64,000 nt of DNA from an archaeon (GTDB taxonomy: Archaea > Aenigmatarchaeota > Aenigmatarchaeia > QMZP01 > JAFGSV01), in NCBI GenBank assembly GCA_028279705.1, contig JANQNF010000024.1, positions 236,257-300,256 of the forward strand, written 5' to 3'. Made by a program: the position numbers and the translations under genes. Under the pieces are notes generated by a model. The model saw only the letters and a program-made list of their open reading frames with translations. It was not told where the DNA came from and ran no database searches. This document shows, one piece after another, positions 40,767 to 48,585 of this stretch. How positions within the stretch are numbered: the stretch's first letter is position 1; each line of letters begins with the position of its first letter.

Positions 40767-41579
40767 ATGCACAGTAAAATGATTTTATCTGGTAATGGAA
40801 TGTATGGTAACGGAAAATCCAAAAATGAAATATATAATGCTGGTACGGAGGCTCTTAAGTGCATAACACAAAACGGTTACAATACCATAGTCCTCGGTCC
40901 ATGGACTAATCCGGTCTTCAAGGCTTTTATCAGGAACGAGAAAGAGTTTAATAAAAAATTAAAAGTATGCTTTGCGTCGAATTCGGTTGAAAAATATGCA
41001 GATGGCTTTTGTGGAAAAATATCCGATGATGAAATTTACGAAAAAGTCAGCTTGGACGACCTCGGCGATTCTCACATCTACATAACAACAGCGGATCTTA
41101 TGGAATTTCCGATAAATGCCATGATAAGGGGTCTAAAACGCAATCCCGGGGGCACTGACGAACTTTCACTGAAAGATGATAATGAATATACCGAGCAATT
41201 CAAGACAATTGTCGTTGCACGCGGTGGGCAGTTTGGTATGAGAAATTATCTTCATGGTAAAGACTCGACAATAGCGGTAGAAATCGGCAAGGATCGTGCA
41301 AACAAGATCAATAAAGAAATCAAAAAACGCTTCAGACTGAAAACAGAGCCAAATCTCAGAGTCCACAATGGCGACATTTTCATCAACAGCGAAGGGAACT
41401 ACATTTCCGACGTTCCTGTAAGTCACATGAATTACCATACTTCTGAAATCATGAAATTCAATGACATTGCTCTTGGGATTGATGGAGTCGTTGCCACAGG
41501 AATTGTCCCTGGTGAACACGTAGACGCCTTTTATACCGGAATAGGCAACCACGTACAACTCATGAAGGAACTCGTGTGA
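40767..41579 (+). CDS. Hypothetical protein, no recognised family
   Basis: A 270-residue soluble protein without clear homologs from reading. It has an N-terminal Gly-rich SGNGMYGNGKSKNEIYNAG, a basic HGKDSTIAVEIGKDRANKINK and a C-terminal GIVPGEHVDAFYTGIGNHVQ. It is more AT-rich than neighbours and has a TATA-like GTTTAAAAATG near 40723-40733 and a GGTGATGAT motif just before the ATG. The composition and lone position suggest an accessory gene. No function is proposed. Confidence 0.65.
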   Translation: MHSKMILSGNGMYGNGKSKNEIYNAGTEALKCITQNGYNTIVLGPWTNPVFKAFIRNEKEFNKKLKVCFASNSVEKYADGFCGKISDDEIYEKVSLDDLGDSHIYITTADLMEFPINAMIRGLKRNPGGTDELSLKDDNEYTEQFKTIVVARGGQFGMRNYLHGKDSTIAVEIGKDRANKINKEIKKRFRLKTEPNLRVHNGDIFINSEGNYISDVPVSHMNYHTSEIMKFNDIALGIDGVVATGIVPGEHVDAFYTGIGNHVQLMKELV

Positions 41580-41590
41580 CATGGTGTCTC

Positions 41591-41599
41591 TTTAAAAGC
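41591..41599 (+). promoter_or_regulatory. TATA element of aspartate dehydrogenase
   Basis: TTTAAAAGC is centred about 26 nt before the ATG at 41621, with no leader Shine-Dalgarno. Confidence 0.45.
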
Positions 41600-41620
41600 C
41601 GCCTGTTCATCTAATCTAAC

Positions 41621-42436
41621 ATGAATGTAAACAACAGTGTATGTCTCGTAGGTTGCGGCTCCATAGGAACGATCATAGCCGAATATCTGGACAGCGACAG
41701 CGCTTTTGATCTTTCTTATCTTCTCGACAGCGACGCTTCCGCTGCCAAGAAACTTTCTGGAAAGCTGAAGTCCGGGCCAATAATCATACGTGAATTAGCT
41801 GAGATGGACGACGTGGACCTCGTCATAGAGGCAGCTTCACAGGACTTTGTAAGGCAGAACGGTAAGGCTGTTCTCGGGAAATCGGACATCATGGTACTGA
41901 GTGTCGGTGCACTAGCTGATGAGAAGCTTCTTGGGGACATGAAAAAGACCGCAGAAGAAAATGGAAAGAGTATCTACATACCATCAGGCGCCATACCGGG
42001 ACTGGACGGCATAAAGGCGGCGTCCATTGAAGGGCTAGAAAATGTGCTTCTCACTACCAGGAAGCCTCCGGAAAGCTTTGAGGATTCTTCATATGTTAAA
42101 AAGAAAGGCATTGAAATAAAGTCCATAAAAGAACCCATGACCATTTTCGAGGGCAGCGCAGAGGAGGCTGCTTTGATGTTTCCAAGGAACGTCAACGTCT
42201 CAATAGCACTCTCGCTTGCCGGCATTGGTGCTGAGAAGACAAGAGTCAGGGTAATAGCTGACCCTTCTGTTGAGAGGAACGTCCATGAAATAGAGGCGAA
42301 TGGAGATTTCGGCAAAATGGAGCTGCGTACAGAAAATCTGCCTTCTCCGAAAAACCCAAGAACTTCTTACCTTGCTGCCCTTTCGGCAATAGCGATGCTG
42401 AAGGGAATGACCGGCAGCATCCAGGTAGGAACTTAA
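41621..42436 (+). CDS. nadX: L-aspartate dehydrogenase (NadX type)
   Basis: A 271-residue NAD(P)-dependent enzyme that converts aspartate to iminoaspartate for NAD synthesis. The N-terminal Rossmann motif is VCLVGCGSIGTIIAEYL (7-23), with EAASQDFVRQNGKAVL and SVGALADEKLL following. The catalytic-domain segment YIPSGAIPGLDGIKAAS (about 126-142) and LTTRKPPESF are family hallmarks. No nadA or nadC is present in the window. Confidence 0.92.
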   Translation: MNVNNSVCLVGCGSIGTIIAEYLDSDSAFDLSYLLDSDASAAKKLSGKLKSGPIIIRELAEMDDVDLVIEAASQDFVRQNGKAVLGKSDIMVLSVGALADEKLLGDMKKTAEENGKSIYIPSGAIPGLDGIKAASIEGLENVLLTTRKPPESFEDSSYVKKKGIEIKSIKEPMTIFEGSAEEAALMFPRNVNVSIALSLAGIGAEKTRVRVIADPSVERNVHEIEANGDFGKMELRTENLPSPKNPRTSYLAALSAIAMLKGMTGSIQVGT

Positions 42437-42458
42437 ATCACGGACTGCTTTTTGTTAC

Positions 42459-43076
42459 ATGGACATAGAATTCATAGTCAGTGAGATGCGCAAGAAAGTC
42501 GGTGGCAAGGCAATAGTGTGGAACGAAGACCCTTTCTGCGTACTCATTTCCACGGTTCTTTCCCAGCGGACCAAGGACGAGAACACAAAGAAGGCGTCTG
42601 ACAGACTGTTCTCGGTTTACAAGACACCGTGGGAAATAGCAAATGCTCCCAATGAAAAGCTTGAGGAACTGGTAAGGCCAAGCGGTTTCTACAAGGTCAA
42701 GGCCGAGAGGATAAAGACGATATCAAAGCAGCTCATCGATAAGTTCAGTGGGAAGGTTCCAAGGAAGCGCGAGGACATGATGCAGCTGGAAGGTGTCGGG
42801 CCCAAGACTGCAGGCTGCGTCCAGGTGTACGGGTTCGACGACGACGCGCTGCCTGTTGACACTCACGTTCACCGTATTTCCAACAGACTGGGACTTGTGA
42901 ACACGAAGACTCCGGAAGAAACCGAACCCGTCCTAAAGGAATCCATTCCGAGAAAGCACTGGAAGGAAATAAACCTTCTCATGGTAAGGTACGGGCAGAA
43001 TGTCTGCCTGCCGAGGAATCCCAGATGCACTATTTGCGGGCTGAAGAAAGTATGCGGATACTATAACTCAGGATGA
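42459..43076 (+). CDS. nth: Endonuclease III (DNA glycosylase/AP lyase)
   Basis: A 205-residue base-excision repair enzyme removing oxidised pyrimidines. The HhH motif LEGVGPKTAG carries the catalytic lysine K116, and VDTHVHRI carries D134. The 4Fe-4S cluster ligands are C183-x6-C190-x2-C193-x5-C199, complete at the C-terminus. It begins 23 nt after nadX. Its last 47 bp overlap the convergent DUF998 gene. Confidence 0.95.
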   Translation: MDIEFIVSEMRKKVGGKAIVWNEDPFCVLISTVLSQRTKDENTKKASDRLFSVYKTPWEIANAPNEKLEELVRPSGFYKVKAERIKTISKQLIDKFSGKVPRKREDMMQLEGVGPKTAGCVQVYGFDDDALPVDTHVHRISNRLGLVNTKTPEETEPVLKESIPRKHWKEINLLMVRYGQNVCLPRNPRCTICGLKKVCGYYNSG

Positions 43077-43626
43077 ATATCGACATGGATGTTGATGACA
43101 CCATTTCTATTACCGCGTTCATTCCAAACGGCCTCGGTGCGAAGAAGAACGGGAAACTTATTGCAGAAATCACACCGAGGACGAAAACCGCTAGGCCGAG
43201 TTTTCTTTCTTCTGTTTTCCGCATGACGTTTCCAATGAGGACTAGTGTAATAGTGGAGAATACGAAGAAAAGGAATGACGCAAGCGTATGCGGCATGCCG
43301 GCATCCACTGGGAATATTCCCACAAAGCACAGGAAGAACGTTGTCAGGAACAATGTAGCAAGGCCGTACTCGCTTTCCTCTCCACTGAATATTCCTGATT
43401 TTCTTATTCCAAGCGAAAACACGACTCCCAGTGCTCCCCCCATTATCAGTCCGTTGTTGAAGATTGGTGCGGACGGCAGCGTGGTCCTTCCAAGATCGGA
43501 AAGCCAGCTTCCCGTCCACGTGAACCACGGTGACAGTGATATCGCGATGAATATGGACGACAATGACACGACGGCTGCAATAATGCCGCATATTGCAGCG
43601 ATATTCAGTGGTATTGGGTTTTTCAT
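43030..43626 (-). CDS. DUF998 family membrane protein
   Basis: A 198-residue protein with six transmembrane segments. Motifs seen in DUF998 proteins are SPWFTWTGSWLSDLG near 33-47, IFNNGLIMGG near 55, and FPVDAGMPHTLASFLFF. These proteins are common in archaea with no established function. Its 3' end overlaps nth by 47 bp. It ends upstream at the start of the small membrane gene 43623. Confidence 0.8.
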   Translation of the reverse strand: MKNPIPLNIAAICGIIAAVVSLSSIFIAISLSPWFTWTGSWLSDLGRTTLPSAPIFNNGLIMGGALGVVFSLGIRKSGIFSGEESEYGLATLFLTTFFLCFVGIFPVDAGMPHTLASFLFFVFSTITLVLIGNVMRKTEERKLGLAVFVLGVISAISFPFFFAPRPFGMNAVIEMVSSTSMSIFILSYSIRILSSARK

Positions 43627-43865
43627 TTAGAACCCTTCTTCTGCGCTTTTATGCGCTTCTTTTCGAGCTTCAACCGCTTCTTCTCGAGATCATAGTCTAT
43701 TTCATCTTTGGATTTCTGAGGCTTCTCTTCCACAGGCTTTTCGGCAGGCTTCTTCTTATGCAGCCTTGCGATGACGAGCTTGCTTAAGTATTTACCAAAA
43801 TATCCAATGAAGCCTGCGATGAAAATGACCAATATCCATTTTGCCGCTTCCACTGGTTCTATCAT
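43623..43865 (-). CDS. Small single-pass membrane protein with charged coiled coil
   Basis: An 80-residue protein with one N-terminal transmembrane helix (WILVIFIAGFIGYFGKYLS) followed by a Lys/Glu-rich cytoplasmic coiled coil (YDLEKKRLKLEKKRIKAQKK). The stop overlaps the DUF998 start by 4 nt, so the two are coupled. Function unknown. Confidence 0.65.
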   Translation of the reverse strand: MIEPVEAAKWILVIFIAGFIGYFGKYLSKLVIARLHKKKPAEKPVEEKPQKSKDEIDYDLEKKRLKLEKKRIKAQKKGSK

Positions 43866-43904
43866 AGAAATAATATGGAAAAGATAAAATAAAAGAATGA
43901 AGGC

Positions 43905-44351
43905 TCACGCCTTCACCACAAGGGTCTTTGCCGCCATGTCACCAACTCTCTGCTTCTTCTCGCTTGCAAGCACCACGATGAGCCCGACGATGTACATCCC
44001 GATGCCATCGATCATTCTCAGTATGGTTCTTACGAGGGCGTCCATGTATGTCACCTGCTTGCCGTTCTCCTTGACGACTTTTATGTTCACCATTCTTTTA
44101 CCTATCGTCTGTCCTGTCGTGCCCTCGAAGTATGTGAAATATCCAAGTCCTATCAGTAGAGACAGTACTGTGAAGAGCATCGAAGAGCCAGCGAGGCCGG
44201 CAGCAGCCGCGGGGTTCGTGTAGTTTGTCATGTTCATCATCATAGCCTGCATACCAAGCGGTAGTGACAATACGACCATGACGATTGCAAGTATTATGGT
44301 GTCAACTATGATGGCAACGACCCTGTTTATTACGTCAGCATTTTCGGCCAT
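43905..44351 (-). CDS. RDD family membrane protein
   Basis: 148 residues from ATG 44351 (MAENADVINRVVAIIVD). The family's Arg-Asp-Asp pattern appears as NRVVAIIVDTIIL in helix 1, GTTGQTIGKRMVNIKVV between helices and MDALVRTILRMID in helix 3. Three transmembrane segments. RDD proteins are small membrane proteins, some linked to Na+/H+ exchange. The C-terminal KKQRVGDMAAKTLVVKA is typical. Confidence 0.88.
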   Translation of the reverse strand: MAENADVINRVVAIIVDTIILAIVMVVLSLPLGMQAMMMNMTNYTNPAAAAGLAGSSMLFTVLSLLIGLGYFTYFEGTTGQTIGKRMVNIKVVKENGKQVTYMDALVRTILRMIDGIGMYIVGLIVVLASEKKQRVGDMAAKTLVVKA

Positions 44352-44417
44352 AGAATACCTCCACTTTTTAATTGGAGTCCTTCTAATAAATAACAAGTCA
44401 TAAAGAGAGGTGTACAT

Positions 44418-45044
44418 ATGGTCAGAAGCGTACATGGTTATGCAAAAGCCACGGTCGTACTGCTCGTGGCAAATTTCATAATGTTCATACTACAAATAGT
44501 CGTGGCTCCGTTCACGGAACTGGTAGCACTCACGCCCACGATGGCGTTCTCGGGCTACTACTGGCAGTTCTTCACCTACATGTTCGCCCACGGTGGAATA
44601 ACCCATCTAGGACTCAACATGCTTGCACTCTTCATGTTCGGCGGCGTGATGGAGAGGACTCTTGGGACCGGCAGGTTCCTGGCACTCTATTTCATCTCCG
44701 GCATTTTCTCAGGGATGTTCCACCTGGCGCTGACTGGAATTTCAGACATCCCGCTTCTTGGCGCAAGTGGTGCAGTGTTTGCCGTTCTTGCAGCATATGC
44801 GTTCAAGTTCCCAAGAAACATCATATTCGTCTTCCCGGGCATCCCTGTACCGTCAGCGCTTCTTGTAGCATTCTTTGTCATTTTCGAGCTGTTTTCAGGC
44901 ATTTTCGGCCTCCAGGAAGGAATTGCAAACTTCGGGCATCTCGGCGGTATAATATCGGGACTTGCGCTCATGTATTACTGGAAGAGGACGGAAAAGGCAG
45001 GGCCGGAGCCGGAGACTGTCGAATGGGTATGGGAGAGCTGGTGA
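44418..45044 (+). CDS. Rhomboid family intramembrane serine protease
   Basis: A 208-residue, six-helix protein. The catalytic serine is S117 in LLGASGAVFA and the histidine is H174 in NFGHLGGI. AHGGITHLGLNMLALFMFG is the conserved oxyanion/His-Asn region in helix 2. It cleaves transmembrane segments of membrane substrates. The next gene starts 5 nt after its stop. Confidence 0.94.
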   Translation: MVRSVHGYAKATVVLLVANFIMFILQIVVAPFTELVALTPTMAFSGYYWQFFTYMFAHGGITHLGLNMLALFMFGGVMERTLGTGRFLALYFISGIFSGMFHLALTGISDIPLLGASGAVFAVLAAYAFKFPRNIIFVFPGIPVPSALLVAFFVIFELFSGIFGLQEGIANFGHLGGIISGLALMYYWKRTEKAGPEPETVEWVWESW

Positions 45045-45048
45045 TTGC

Positions 45049-45597
45049 ATGAGAGTCTATTTCGTGACAGGCAACTCGATGAAGTTCAACGAGGCAAAGT
45101 CCATACTTTCCGGACATGGTGTGGAAGTCGTTCAGAAGAAGCTTGATATAGACGAGGTTCAGGACAAAGATCCGGCAAAGGTGTCCAGGCTGAAGGCAAA
45201 GCTCGCATACAATGTCCTGAAAGAGCCGCTTTTAGTGGAAGACACCGGACTTTGTATAGAGTCCATGAACGGCTATCCCGGGACCTTGGTGAAGCACTTT
45301 TTCAGCGCAATGGGCCCGCAGGGACTCGTTCGATACCTTGACGGCAAGGACAGGACTGCAGATGCCGTCACCGTTGTTTCATACTGCGACTCCGAAGGCA
45401 ATGTCACGAGCTTTGAAGGAAGGACGAGCGGCAGGATAAGCGAGACCGTCAAGGCAGGCTATGACTTCGCATGGGACGTCATCTTCGTCCCAAACGGCTA
45501 CGAAAAGACGTACTCTGAGCTTGGGATGAAAGAAAAAAACGAGATATCGCAGCGAAGCAAGGCTGTCAGGAAGTTCGCCGAATGGATTAAACAGTAA
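45049..45597 (+). CDS. rdgB: XTP/dITP pyrophosphatase (Ham1/RdgB)
   Basis: 182 residues from ATG 45049 (MRVYFVTGNSMKFNEAKSIL). The longer in-frame reading would overlap rhomboid and is not needed. It hydrolyses non-canonical purine NTPs to prevent misincorporation. Motifs are FVTGN-x-KF at the N-terminus, LVEDTGLCIE and the GYPGTLVKHF segment, all typical of Ham1. It is close to rhomboid, so probably one transcript. Confidence 0.95.
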   Translation: MRVYFVTGNSMKFNEAKSILSGHGVEVVQKKLDIDEVQDKDPAKVSRLKAKLAYNVLKEPLLVEDTGLCIESMNGYPGTLVKHFFSAMGPQGLVRYLDGKDRTADAVTVVSYCDSEGNVTSFEGRTSGRISETVKAGYDFAWDVIFVPNGYEKTYSELGMKEKNEISQRSKAVRKFAEWIKQ

Positions 45598-45634
45598 GAA
45601 AAGAATAACAAGAACCTAAACTGGAACTTGCTGG

Positions 45635-46102
45635 CTAACAGAATCGCTCTTCTAAAACAGTGTCATAATCCTTGTGTCCGATTCCTATACTGCGTGCACC
45701 CGGAATAGAGGAAGTCATGAAAGGGTCCAGCCTTTTCGCAAACCATTCGGACCTTTTCTTCAGTCTCACGATTTCTCTCTTTGTCATGTTTTTGGGGAGA
45801 TCTCTACGACCTAAATATGAATTTCCATCTATCATTTCGAAGATTTCCGATGCTATGGGATCACTCTTGTCATTTTTCATTTCTTTCTCCATGTATCTTA
45901 GTGCACTCCTCCTTGTCCAGAATCTTTTCGTCTTTTCATTAACGGATGGTAGAATTTCAGGATTTTCAGGATTTGAATAGTAAGATAACACGTGATACAA
46001 CGGGTATTTCAATGATTCATACTTTACACACCTTCCCAGACTGGTTTTCTCTGACCCTATATACAAGTCCACGTGCTTTTTCTCGTCCATAACAATCGAC
46101 AT
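45635..46102 (-). CDS. Hypothetical protein, charged, no recognised family
   Basis: A 155-residue soluble protein rich in Lys/Arg/Glu with a central helical RRSALRYMEKEMKNDKSD and the motif GRRDLPKNMTKREIVRLKKR. No domain is identified. It converges with rdgB and has its own upstream AT-rich region shared with the divergent 46212 gene. AT-richer than rdgB. Confidence 0.55.
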   Translation of the reverse strand: MSIVMDEKKHVDLYIGSEKTSLGRCVKYESLKYPLYHVLSYYSNPENPEILPSVNEKTKRFWTRRSALRYMEKEMKNDKSDPIASEIFEMIDGNSYLGRRDLPKNMTKREIVRLKKRSEWFAKRLDPFMTSSIPGARSIGIGHKDYDTVLEERFC

Positions 46103-46211
46103 CGCAGCTAGTTTTAAAAACCCGTTTCATTACTGCAAGATCACACTTTAAAATTTTTCAGTGACAGCTCAATCATTTGCCGTTTTTATTCCTTTCCCCT
46201 AAAAGTAATTA

Positions 46212-46775
46212 ATGGGCAGTGATACAGAATCTCTCGTAAATGATTTTGTCTACGGCGGCAAGAAAGCCAAGGATTTGTCACTATTGGGACTTTCACTGAT
46301 GGGTGACAGGGGAGCCGATGCCCTCATAGGGATAATCAAAGATGACAGGGTTTGCAAGAAGCGATGGTTTTTAGGTGCATTGGTCAATGGCAAGTACAAG
46401 GAAACCCCACTAGGAAAGCTTCACGCTGAGAAGATAATCACGAACCTTGCTTCTACAGAAAGTCTCACTGCGCTTGAGTACCTTCAAAATTCCATCAGTA
46501 CACTTGAGGCCGGGGAACCCCGCATATGGGAGGGCGATTACACCGGACCCAGCTATTCCGAGATCCCGCTTCGCACTGTGGAGACCACACCTTACGTTTT
46601 CACTTCAGCTGACAGTGCCCTTTCCAGGTTCCTGGACTATGAATGTGAAGCTGATTCAAAGCTTGAAAGTAACGAAAAGGACTCCGAATACGTCAAGCAT
46701 TCCAATACTTATGATGAAGATTTCCATGGACTAATCTTCGATTCGATATCCAGGCTCAGGGATTCACTCGAATAA
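46212..46775 (+). CDS. Helical, possibly HEAT-repeat-like hypothetical protein
   Basis: 187 residues. The first half has short helical hairpins (SLLGLSLMGDRGADALIGII, KDDRVCKKRWFLGALVNGK) that resemble degenerate HEAT or armadillo-type repeats; the second half is acidic. No family is recognised. It starts at an ATG 12 nt after AT-rich sequence (CCCTAAAAGTAATTA), consistent with a short leader. Confidence 0.55.
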   Translation: MGSDTESLVNDFVYGGKKAKDLSLLGLSLMGDRGADALIGIIKDDRVCKKRWFLGALVNGKYKETPLGKLHAEKIITNLASTESLTALEYLQNSISTLEAGEPRIWEGDYTGPSYSEIPLRTVETTPYVFTSADSALSRFLDYECEADSKLESNEKDSEYVKHSNTYDEDFHGLIFDSISRLRDSLE

Positions 46776-46799
46776 AAGTGGATTATAATATCAACGCTT

Positions 46800-47372
46800 T
46801 CATTCTTTCTTCTCTTCAGACCCTTCAGGAGGCTTTTCCTCGGCGGGAGCTTCCTCTTTCTGTTCTTCAGCAGACTCCTCTTCTTGCTTTTTCTTTTCCT
46901 GTTCTATTTCATAGTTCTTGTCCTTTTTTGCCTCGGATTTCTCAAGCTGCTGCAGTTCGTCAGTTATGCTTTTTCCGTCCTCGCCTTCTTTCTTCTCTTC
47001 CTTTGCGCCTGCAAAGACCTTCTCAAGCTTTTCCTTACCTTCCTTGACGACTTTGGCGTTCACCTGTGCAAGTTCGTCTGAGACGGTGTTTCCCCTGATG
47101 GACTTTCTCTTCCTCTGGCCTTCAAGCCTTGGGTGGAATCCCGGCGTGCCTGAGAGGAGGACCTTCTTTCTCCCACTTCCGTTTACGTCCTTTCTCATGG
47201 GAAAGCCGTCCTTGTCGGAACCTCCGGTCACTTCAAGCTCGTATCCTTCAAGACCTGCAACGCTTCCTGAGAACTTCTCGCCTATCTTCTTTCCGTTTAT
47301 GCCCTCTCCAGAGACTTCCTTCTGGTAGGACTTCCTAGTCTTTGGGTCTGATATAACCAATTTGTATGCCAT
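46800..47372 (-). CDS. rps6e: Small ribosomal subunit protein eS6 with long charged C-terminal tail
   Basis: 190 residues from ATG 47372, preceded by a GAGGTGA Shine-Dalgarno. The eS6 core covers residues 1-95: KLVISDPKTRKSYQKEV, KIGEKFSGSVAGLEGYELEV, TGGSDKDGFPMRKDV and RRLEGQRKRKSIRGNTVSD-like LEGQRKRKSIRGNTVSDELA. The remaining 90 residues are almost only Lys, Glu, Ala and Gln, a low-complexity coiled tail unusual for the protein in archaea. The core binds 16S rRNA. Confidence 0.92.
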   Translation of the reverse strand: MAYKLVISDPKTRKSYQKEVSGEGINGKKIGEKFSGSVAGLEGYELEVTGGSDKDGFPMRKDVNGSGRKKVLLSGTPGFHPRLEGQRKRKSIRGNTVSDELAQVNAKVVKEGKEKLEKVFAGAKEEKKEGEDGKSITDELQQLEKSEAKKDKNYEIEQEKKKQEEESAEEQKEEAPAEEKPPEGSEEKKE

Positions 47373-47469
47373 ATTTTCACCTCTTCCCAGATTGCGGAGC
47401 GGCTTTTTCGTCCGACTCATCTCCGGGTTGATAAGAAACTTATAGTCGGGCAACGTTTAAATAGTTACC

Positions 47470-48297
47470 CTATATGTACGAAATCTCAAGCCACTTGTGC
47501 ACAATCTTCTGCGGCTCGCTGAAGTAGAACTTGAAAAGGCACGTCAGGTCGTCTCTCTGCTGCGGGTTCTTCTTTTCTATGTTGAAGTGGAAGGATGCCA
47601 TCTCGTCGTAGGCGAGCGCACTTATGTCCCTTCCGAAGACACCTGTCTTCTTTTCGTAGAAGTTGGTGTATATCAGATAGTGCGAATCCTCGAGCTTGTT
47701 TATCTTCTCGTCCACGTCGTCACTCACGTTGTACAGTTCGGAGTCTATGCTGTCCAGGTTTGAATGCTGGGTCGAGTTACACTTGAACGTGTATTTTATG
47801 TTCTCCATCCCGTGGAGGCCGGCAGTTATGTTCAGGTAGAAGAATCTTTCCTCAGTCTCTGACGAGCCTGTGTGTATGAAGACGAACTTTTCACCGTCCA
47901 TGTAATCAGGAGTCTCGGAGTACTTGAACTTGGTTAACTTCAGTACAGTGCAGTCCTCAGAGCACACGTTTTCAACATCCTCGCTTGGATCGCATACCCC
48001 GTTGCCGCAGCACGGATACGTCAAGTTGTTGACACATTTGAAGTCCGTTGCGCCCGAACACATGTCGTCTGTGCACGGGTTTCCATCATCGCACGTATCA
48101 GGACATCCCGCATCGTCCATGTCGCAGACACCGTTGTCGTTAGCGTCGTAGCAGCATATACCTCCTATGATTATCTTTGGCTGGAGACATTGCCCGCCTG
48201 TCGGCTCTGTCGCTTCAGGGACTGTTTCGCCGATGCAGCCGCTCACAATGACCACTGCCAGAAAAATCCCGATAAGGTACACTGATTTCGCTTCCAT
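47470..48297 (-). CDS. Secreted Cys-rich lipoprotein
   Basis: A 275-residue protein with a signal peptide ending in VIVSGC (lipobox). A Cys-rich N-terminal part follows (GGICCYDANDNGVCDMDDAG, CPDTCDDGNPCTDDMC, PCCGNGVCDPSEDVEN). The Asp-rich repeats look like Ca2+-binding dockerin/thrombospondin-type loops, as seen in many DPANN surface proteins. The C-terminal half (about 130-275) is a non-repetitive beta-rich domain. The ligand is unknown. Confidence 0.72.
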   Translation of the reverse strand: MEAKSVYLIGIFLAVVIVSGCIGETVPEATEPTGGQCLQPKIIIGGICCYDANDNGVCDMDDAGCPDTCDDGNPCTDDMCSGATDFKCVNNLTYPCCGNGVCDPSEDVENVCSEDCTVLKLTKFKYSETPDYMDGEKFVFIHTGSSETEERFFYLNITAGLHGMENIKYTFKCNSTQHSNLDSIDSELYNVSDDVDEKINKLEDSHYLIYTNFYEKKTGVFGRDISALAYDEMASFHFNIEKKNPQQRDDLTCLFKFYFSEPQKIVHKWLEISYI

Positions 48298-48368
48298 TAG
48301 TTAAGAATTGTCAGAACTAGAATAAAAATATATTACTCTTTATAATACTTTCTGCCAAAGCAAAGTGT

Positions 48369-48584
48369 ATGAAAGGCATGATTCTTGCCACGGTAGTCAT
48401 ACTCGTAGGCCTGACTTTACTTATGTCAGGAACCCAGACGATGACTGGATACTACGCAGAGCCGTCAGGGTACGGATTTTACCATATATGGACTGCAAAC
48501 CTCTACATAGCGGTCTCGCTTACACTAATGGGACTCGTTTCGATGTTTTTCGTAGTCAAGAAACTCGACAGGTTCTTTTTCTGA
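48369..48584 (+). CDS. Small two-helix membrane protein
   Basis: A 71-residue protein with two transmembrane segments (MILATVVILVGLTLLMSG, and YIAVSLTLMGLVSMFFVV). The linker holds an aromatic-rich YYAEPSGYGFYHIW. No family is recognised. It converges with the propeller gene. Confidence 0.6.
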   Translation: MKGMILATVVILVGLTLLMSGTQTMTGYYAEPSGYGFYHIWTANLYIAVSLTLMGLVSMFFVVKKLDRFFF

Positions 48585-48585
48585 G

